Assembly (NCBI RefSeq): GCF_025515205.1
Contig: NZ_JAOPFX010000001.1
Coordinates: forward strand, 310,001-374,000
DNA: 64,000 nucleotides
Origin: Microbacterium fluvii
Lineage (GTDB): Bacteria > Actinomycetota > Actinomycetes > Actinomycetales > Microbacteriaceae
Reading direction: 5' to 3'
Shown: positions 60,436 through 64,000 of the stretch, piece after piece
Position numbering within the stretch: position 1 is the first letter of the stretch
How the letters are laid out: each line of letters opens with the position of its first letter
The notes under the pieces: model-generated
Told to the model about the DNA's origin: nothing
What the model saw: only the letters and a program-made list of their open reading frames with translations
Database searches by the model: none
Program-made: the position numbers and the translations under genes

Positions 60436-60527
60436 GATGACCAGAGCCTAGCGCCGCATCGCGCACGCTCATCCGAACAGGCCGCGGTCATTCGCGCACA
60501 GACAGGGGTATTAGGCTGGGGGATTGG

Positions 60528-60549
60528 TCGAGATATCTCGACATCAAGA
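60528..60549. promoter_or_regulatory. Overlapping dyads in the sucC promoter region
   Basis: TCGAGATATCTCGA (60528-60541) is a perfect 14-base palindrome. TCTCGACATCAAGA (60536-60549) overlaps it and is a near-perfect dyad (TCTyGA-n2-TCAAGA). Both lie 48-69 bases before the sucC GTG. A TAGGCT hexamer at 60512 may be the -10, which would place the dyads just downstream of the transcript start. Confidence 0.5.
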
Positions 60550-60596
60550 CGTTTTTCGCGTCACCACCCACATTCGCCCCACCGAAGGATTGCACT

Positions 60597-61763
60597 GTGG
60601 ATCTCTACGAGTACCAGGCACGAGACCTTTTCGAGAAGTACGAGGTGCCGGTGCTCGCCGGCATCGTCGCGGACACGCCGGAGGAGGTGCGGGCCGCAGC
60701 CGAGAAGATCGGCGGTGTCGTCGTCGTCAAGGCGCAGGTCAAGACCGGCGGCCGCGGCAAGGCCGGCGGCGTGAAGGTCGCCAAGACCCCCGATGAGGCC
60801 TACGAGGCCGCCAAGTCCATCCTGGGCCTGGACATCAAGGGCCACATCGTCAAGCGCGTCATGGTCGCCCAGGGCGCCCAGATCGAGAAGGAGTACTACT
60901 TCTCGGTGCTGCTCGACCGCGCCAACCGCTCGTACCTGTCGCTGTGCTCGGTCGAAGGCGGCATGGAGATCGAGGAGCTCGCCGTCGAGCGCCCCGACGC
61001 GCTCGCCCGCGTCGAGGTCGACCCGCTGCAGGGCATCGACGCCGCCAAGGCGCTCGAGATCGCGAAGGCTGCGAAGTTCGACGACGAGACGGCCGCCAAG
61101 GTCGCCGACGTGTTCGTCAAGCTCTTCGACGTCTACAAGGGCGAGGGCGCGACCCTCGTCGAGGTCAACCCGCTCATCCAGGATGCTGCGGGCAACATCA
61201 TCGCGCTCGACGGCAAGGTGACCCTCGACGACAACGCCACCGAGGTGCGCCACCCCGAGCACGAAGAGCTCGAAGACAAGGACTCGGCCGACCCGCTCGA
61301 GGCCAAGGCCAAGGCTGCCGGCCTGAACTACGTCAAGCTCGACGGTCAGGTCGGCATCATCGGCAACGGCGCGGGTCTGGTCATGTCGACCCTCGACGTC
61401 GTGGCCTACGCCGGCGAGAACCACGGTGGCGTCAAGCCCGCCAACTTCCTCGACATCGGCGGCGGCGCCTCGGCGACGGTCATGGCCGCGGGCCTGGACG
61501 TCATCCTCGGCGATGAGCAGGTCAAGAGCGTCTTCGTCAACGTCTTCGGCGGCATCACGTCGTGCGTCGCGGTCGCGGAGGGCATCGTCAAGGCCCTCGA
61601 GATCCTCGGCGACACCGCCACCAAGCCCCTGGTCGTGCGCCTCGACGGCAACCAGGTCGAAGAGGGCCGCGCGATCCTCGCGGCCGCGAACAACCCCCTC
61701 GTCACCCTCGCCGCAGGCATGGACGAGGGCGCCGACAAGGCCGCCGAGCTGGCGAACGCCTGA
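60597..61763 (+). CDS. sucC: Succinate-CoA ligase (ADP-forming), beta subunit
   Basis: The 388-residue product has the ATP-grasp domain ([22 protein letters not shown]) and the CoA-ligase domain with FLDIGGGA, then [10 protein letters not shown] and EEGRAIL. It makes succinate and ATP from succinyl-CoA in the TCA cycle. The start is GTG at 60597 with GAAGGA nine bases upstream. Length is normal for the family. sucD follows 36 bases later. Confidence 0.97.
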   Translation: MDLYEYQARDLFEKYEVPVLAGIVADTPEEVRAAAEKIGGVVVVKAQVKTGGRGKAGGVKVAKTPDEAYEAAKSILGLDIKGHIVKRVMVAQGAQIEKEYYFSVLLDRANRSYLSLCSVEGGMEIEELAVERPDALARVEVDPLQGIDAAKALEIAKAAKFDDETAAKVADVFVKLFDVYKGEGATLVEVNPLIQDAAGNIIALDGKVTLDDNATEVRHPEHEELEDKDSADPLEAKAKAAGLNYVKLDGQVGIIGNGAGLVMSTLDVVAYAGENHGGVKPANFLDIGGGASATVMAAGLDVILGDEQVKSVFVNVFGGITSCVAVAEGIVKALEILGDTATKPLVVRLDGNQVEEGRAILAAANNPLVTLAAGMDEGADKAAELANA

Positions 61764-61799
61764 GCCGCAGCATCCGGAATTCGAAGGACTGAGACAACA

Positions 61800-62702
61800 A
61801 TGTCGATCTATCTCAACAAGGACTCCAAGGTCATCGTCCAGGGCATCACCGGCGGCGAGGGCACCAAGCACACGGCGCTCATGCTCAAGGCGGGCACCAA
61901 CGTCGTCGGCGGCGTGAACGCGCGCAAGGCCGGCACGACCGTCTCGCACACCGATGCCGCGGGCAACCCGGTGGAGCTCCCCGTCTTCGCCTCGGTCGCC
62001 GAGGCGATCGCGGCCACCGGCGCCGACGTGTCGATCGCTTTCGTGCCCCCCGCGTTCACGAAGGACGCGATGGTCGAGGCCATCGACACCGACATCCCGC
62101 TGCTGGTGGTCATCACCGAGGGCGTGCCGGTGGGCGACACCGCCGAGGCCTGGGCCTACGCCAAGAGCCGCGGCAACAAGACCCGCATCATCGGCCCGAA
62201 CTGCCCAGGCATCATCACGCCGGGCGAGGCGCTCGTCGGCATCACGCCGGCGAACATCACCGGCAAGGGCCCGATCGGCCTCGTGTCGAAGTCGGGCACG
62301 CTGACCTACCAGATGATGTTCGAGCTGCGCGACCTCGGCTTCTCGACCGCCATCGGCATCGGCGGCGACCCGATCATCGGCACGACGCACATCGATGCGC
62401 TCGAGGCGTTCGAGGCCGACCCCGAGACCAAGGCGATCGTCATGATCGGCGAGATCGGCGGCGACGCCGAGGAGCGTGCGGCCGAGTACATCAAGGCGCA
62501 CGTCACCAAGCCCGTCGTGGGCTACGTGGCCGGCTTCACCGCCCCCGAGGGCAAGACGATGGGCCACGCCGGCGCCATCGTCTCGGGCTCGGCCGGTACG
62601 GCGCAGGCCAAGAAGGAGGCCCTCGAGGCCGCCGGCGTGCGCGTGGGCAAGACGCCGAGCGAGACCGCCGCTCTCATGCGCGAGATCATCGAGGCTCTGT
62701 AA
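61800..62702 (+). CDS. sucD: Succinate-CoA ligase, alpha subunit
   Basis: The 300-residue product has the CoA-binding Rossmann domain ([13 protein letters not shown]), [15 protein letters not shown], and the phosphorylated His256 in [12 protein letters not shown]. It forms the heterodimer or heterotetramer with SucC. GAAGGACTGAGA lies before the ATG. A perfect palindrome terminator follows at 62716. Confidence 0.97.
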   Translation: MSIYLNKDSKVIVQGITGGEGTKHTALMLKAGTNVVGGVNARKAGTTVSHTDAAGNPVELPVFASVAEAIAATGADVSIAFVPPAFTKDAMVEAIDTDIPLLVVITEGVPVGDTAEAWAYAKSRGNKTRIIGPNCPGIITPGEALVGITPANITGKGPIGLVSKSGTLTYQMMFELRDLGFSTAIGIGGDPIIGTTHIDALEAFEADPETKAIVMIGEIGGDAEERAAEYIKAHVTKPVVGYVAGFTAPEGKTMGHAGAIVSGSAGTAQAKKEALEAAGVRVGKTPSETAALMREIIEAL

Positions 62703-62715
62703 CCGGAGTTGTTTC

Positions 62716-62749
62716 GGAGGGCGGGATGCTGCAGCATCCCGCCCTCCGT
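62716..62749. terminator. Perfect 34-base palindrome after sucD
   Basis: Seventeen bases (CGGAGGGCGGGATGCTG) are followed at once by their exact reverse complement. It is built on the GGATGCTG word and lies 14 bases after the sucD stop, so it may end the sucCD transcript. There is no T-run, as is common in high-GC actinobacteria. Confidence 0.75.
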
Positions 62750-62763
62750 CGCTTCCGGGCCGT

Positions 62764-62769
62764 TATCGT
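62764..62769 (+). promoter_or_regulatory. Predicted -10 element (TATCGT)
   Basis: TATCGT ends six bases before the ATG at 62776, giving a leaderless message. Confidence 0.45.
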
Positions 62770-62775
62770 GGACAG

Positions 62776-63216
62776 ATGCCGCTGACCGGACAGTACAAGC
62801 CCAGCACCGCCGAATGGGCCCGCACCCAGGCCGAGAGATACGAGGCCTCCGGGGGCACCGAGGCGAACCTGCTGCGCGGCGTGCCGATCATCGTGCTGAC
62901 CACGGTCGGCGCCAAGACCGGCGGCCTGCGCAAGACGGCTCTCATGCGCGTCGAGCACGACGGCGACTACGCGATCGTCGCGTCGAAGGGCGGCACCCCA
63001 GACAACCCCGCGTGGTACCACAACGTCGTCGCGCACCCGCACGTCGAGTTGCAGGACGGCGCAGACAAGCGCGACTACACGGCCCGCGAGCTCGCCGGCT
63101 CCGAGCGCGACCAGTGGTGGGCGCGCGCCGTCGCGGTGTGGCCCGACTACGCGACCTACCAGACCAAGACCGACCGGCTCATCCCCGTGTTCGTGCTGGA
63201 GCCGCTCGAAGACTGA
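62776..63216 (+). CDS. Deazaflavin-dependent nitroreductase-family protein (Ddn-like)
   Basis: The 146-residue product has the Ddn-type split beta-barrel pattern. It shows [19 protein letters not shown], then [19 protein letters not shown] and [18 protein letters not shown], with [13 protein letters not shown] at the end. These enzymes use F420 to reduce a range of compounds in actinobacteria. The reaction here is unknown. Its length and order are normal for the family. Confidence 0.9.
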   Translation: MPLTGQYKPSTAEWARTQAERYEASGGTEANLLRGVPIIVLTTVGAKTGGLRKTALMRVEHDGDYAIVASKGGTPDNPAWYHNVVAHPHVELQDGADKRDYTARELAGSERDQWWARAVAVWPDYATYQTKTDRLIPVFVLEPLED

Positions 63217-63220
63217 CGAT

Positions 63221-63246
63221 GCGGATGCTGCGGCCGCAGCATCCGC
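63221..63246. terminator. Perfect 26-base palindrome between convergent genes
   Basis: GCGGATGCTGCGG is followed by its exact reverse complement CCGCAGCATCCGC. It lies between stops at 63216 and 63252, so it can serve both strands, and it is again built on the GGATGCTGC word. Confidence 0.75.
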
Positions 63247-63251
63247 TCAGC

Positions 63252-64000
63252 TCATGCCACGCCGAGCATCGCCTCGATGGGCCCGCGGGCGAAGAAGATC
63301 ACGAAGCCGGCGCCGACCACCCACAGCAGCGGGTGGATCTGCTTGGCCTTGCCCGAGAATGCGTGCAGCACGATCCAGCTGACGAAGCCCGCGCCGATGC
63401 CGTTGGCGATCGAGTAGGTCATCGGCATGACGGTGGCGGTGAGGAACACCGGCAGCAGCACGCGGAAGTCGGTGAAGTCGATCTTCTGGATCTGCGTGAG
63501 CATCATCGCGCCCACGAGCACGAGGGCTGCGGCGGCCACGGCGCCCGGCACGAGCGAGGTGAGCGGTGTGAAGAACATCGCCAGCAGGAACATCGCACCG
63601 GTCACGACCGAGGCGAGGCCCGTGCGGGCGCCCTCGCCGATGCCCGAACCCGACTCGACGAACACGGTCGCCGACGACGATGAGGTGCCGCCGCCGACGA
63701 TGGCGCCGACGCCCTCGACGACGAGCGCCGACTTGATGCGCGGGAAATCGCCCTTCTTGTCGGCGAGACCCGCTTCTTCTGCGAGGCCGGTCATGGTGCC
63801 CATCGCGTCGAAGAAGTTCGAGAAGAGCAGCGTGAAGACGAACATCACGAGCGCGACGACCGTCACCCGCTGCAGGTCGAACGAGAAGTCGACGGCGCCG
63901 ACGAGGCTGAGGTCGGGAAGGGCCACGATGCCGCCGGCGAAGCCGAAGTCGAGACCGAACGGCCAGATCGCGTTGAAGACCACCGCCAGGAGCGTTCCGC
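63252..64000 (-). CDS. NCS2-family purine/xanthine permease (5' end outside window)
   Basis: The frame is open to the right edge, so only the C-terminal 248 residues are seen. They hold the NCS2 (AzgA-like) signatures: FFDAMGTMTGLAEEAG, GTSSSSATVFVESGSGIGEGARTGL, FTPLTSLVPGAVAAAALVLVG and MTYSIANGIGAGFVSW. These permeases import adenine, guanine, hypoxanthine or xanthine with protons. About seven membrane helices are visible. It converges with the deazaflavin gene across a palindromic terminator. Confidence 0.93.
   Translation of the reverse strand, partial: GTLLAVVFNAIWPFGLDFGFAGGIVALPDLSLVGAVDFSFDLQRVTVVALVMFVFTLLFSNFFDAMGTMTGLAEEAGLADKKGDFPRIKSALVVEGVGAIVGGGTSSSSATVFVESGSGIGEGARTGLASVVTGAMFLLAMFFTPLTSLVPGAVAAAALVLVGAMMLTQIQKIDFTDFRVLLPVFLTATVMPMTYSIANGIGAGFVSWIVLHAFSGKAKQIHPLLWVVGAGFVIFFARGPIEAMLGVA

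Overview
The window looks like a chromosomal segment of a high-GC actinobacterium, most probably Microbacteriaceae and close to Microbacterium. This rests on GC-rich codon use, frequent GTG starts, many start codons placed 6-7 bases after a TAnnnT hexamer (likely leaderless mRNAs), very frequent GGATGC(T)/(A)GCATCC words, and gene content (Arr, PspC sensor kinase, split NHEJ genes, SseB-like and DUF1684 proteins). No rRNA, phage structural gene, integrase, transposase or CRISPR array was seen.

Layout. 1-12.6 kb is housekeeping and accessory sequence: the end of an ABC permease, a large secreted subtilisin-like protease, a lipoprotein, a coiled-coil protein, an epimerase/methyltransferase pair, a small membrane protein, a MmyB-type regulator divergent from an SDR-arr pair, a PlsC acyltransferase, a small membrane protein and another epimerase. 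12.6-23.9 kb is a defence island with visibly lower GC: a two-gene unit (membrane protein plus a small PD-(D/E)XK-like protein), a Shedu-type nuclease (SduA), a complete type I restriction-modification operon (hsdM-hsdS-hsdR) and a Fic/Doc-family protein. It ends at an odd tRNA-like sequence with a CAU anticodon.

24-40 kb: a membrane-anchored glycoside-hydrolase-like protein; DUF1684; a LysR regulator that runs in frame, with no stop, into an oligopeptide-binding lipoprotein, followed by tightly overlapping permease, permease and double-ATPase genes and a GNAT-like/C39 peptidase-like protein; YccF; then a PspC-type envelope-stress module (two membrane proteins divergent from a PspC-histidine kinase and its LuxR-type response regulator). 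40-50 kb: pcrA helicase and three consecutive secreted repeat proteins. These three share WW-containing modules and two C-terminal Ig-like repeats, and the tails of the first and third differ at only 6 of 420 bases. The first two also share a leader motif followed by a hairpin.

50-64 kb: SseB-like protein, LigD-type polymerase, an AspT/YidE-type transporter, ThrE-type exporter, ATP-dependent DNA ligase, two small basic proteins, a glutaryl-CoA-dehydrogenase-like enzyme divergent from an aminotransferase, a TetR regulator, sucC-sucD, a deazaflavin-dependent nitroreductase-like protein and the 3' part of an NCS2 purine permease.

Intergenic DNA is rich in structured repeats: a 117-base hairpin element in two copies, a 92-base repeat in two copies plus a diverged partial, a 148-base block repeated at a 176-base period, several long imperfect inverted repeats, and perfect palindromes built on the GGATGCTGC word. 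All identifications come from reading the sequence; no database search was run.
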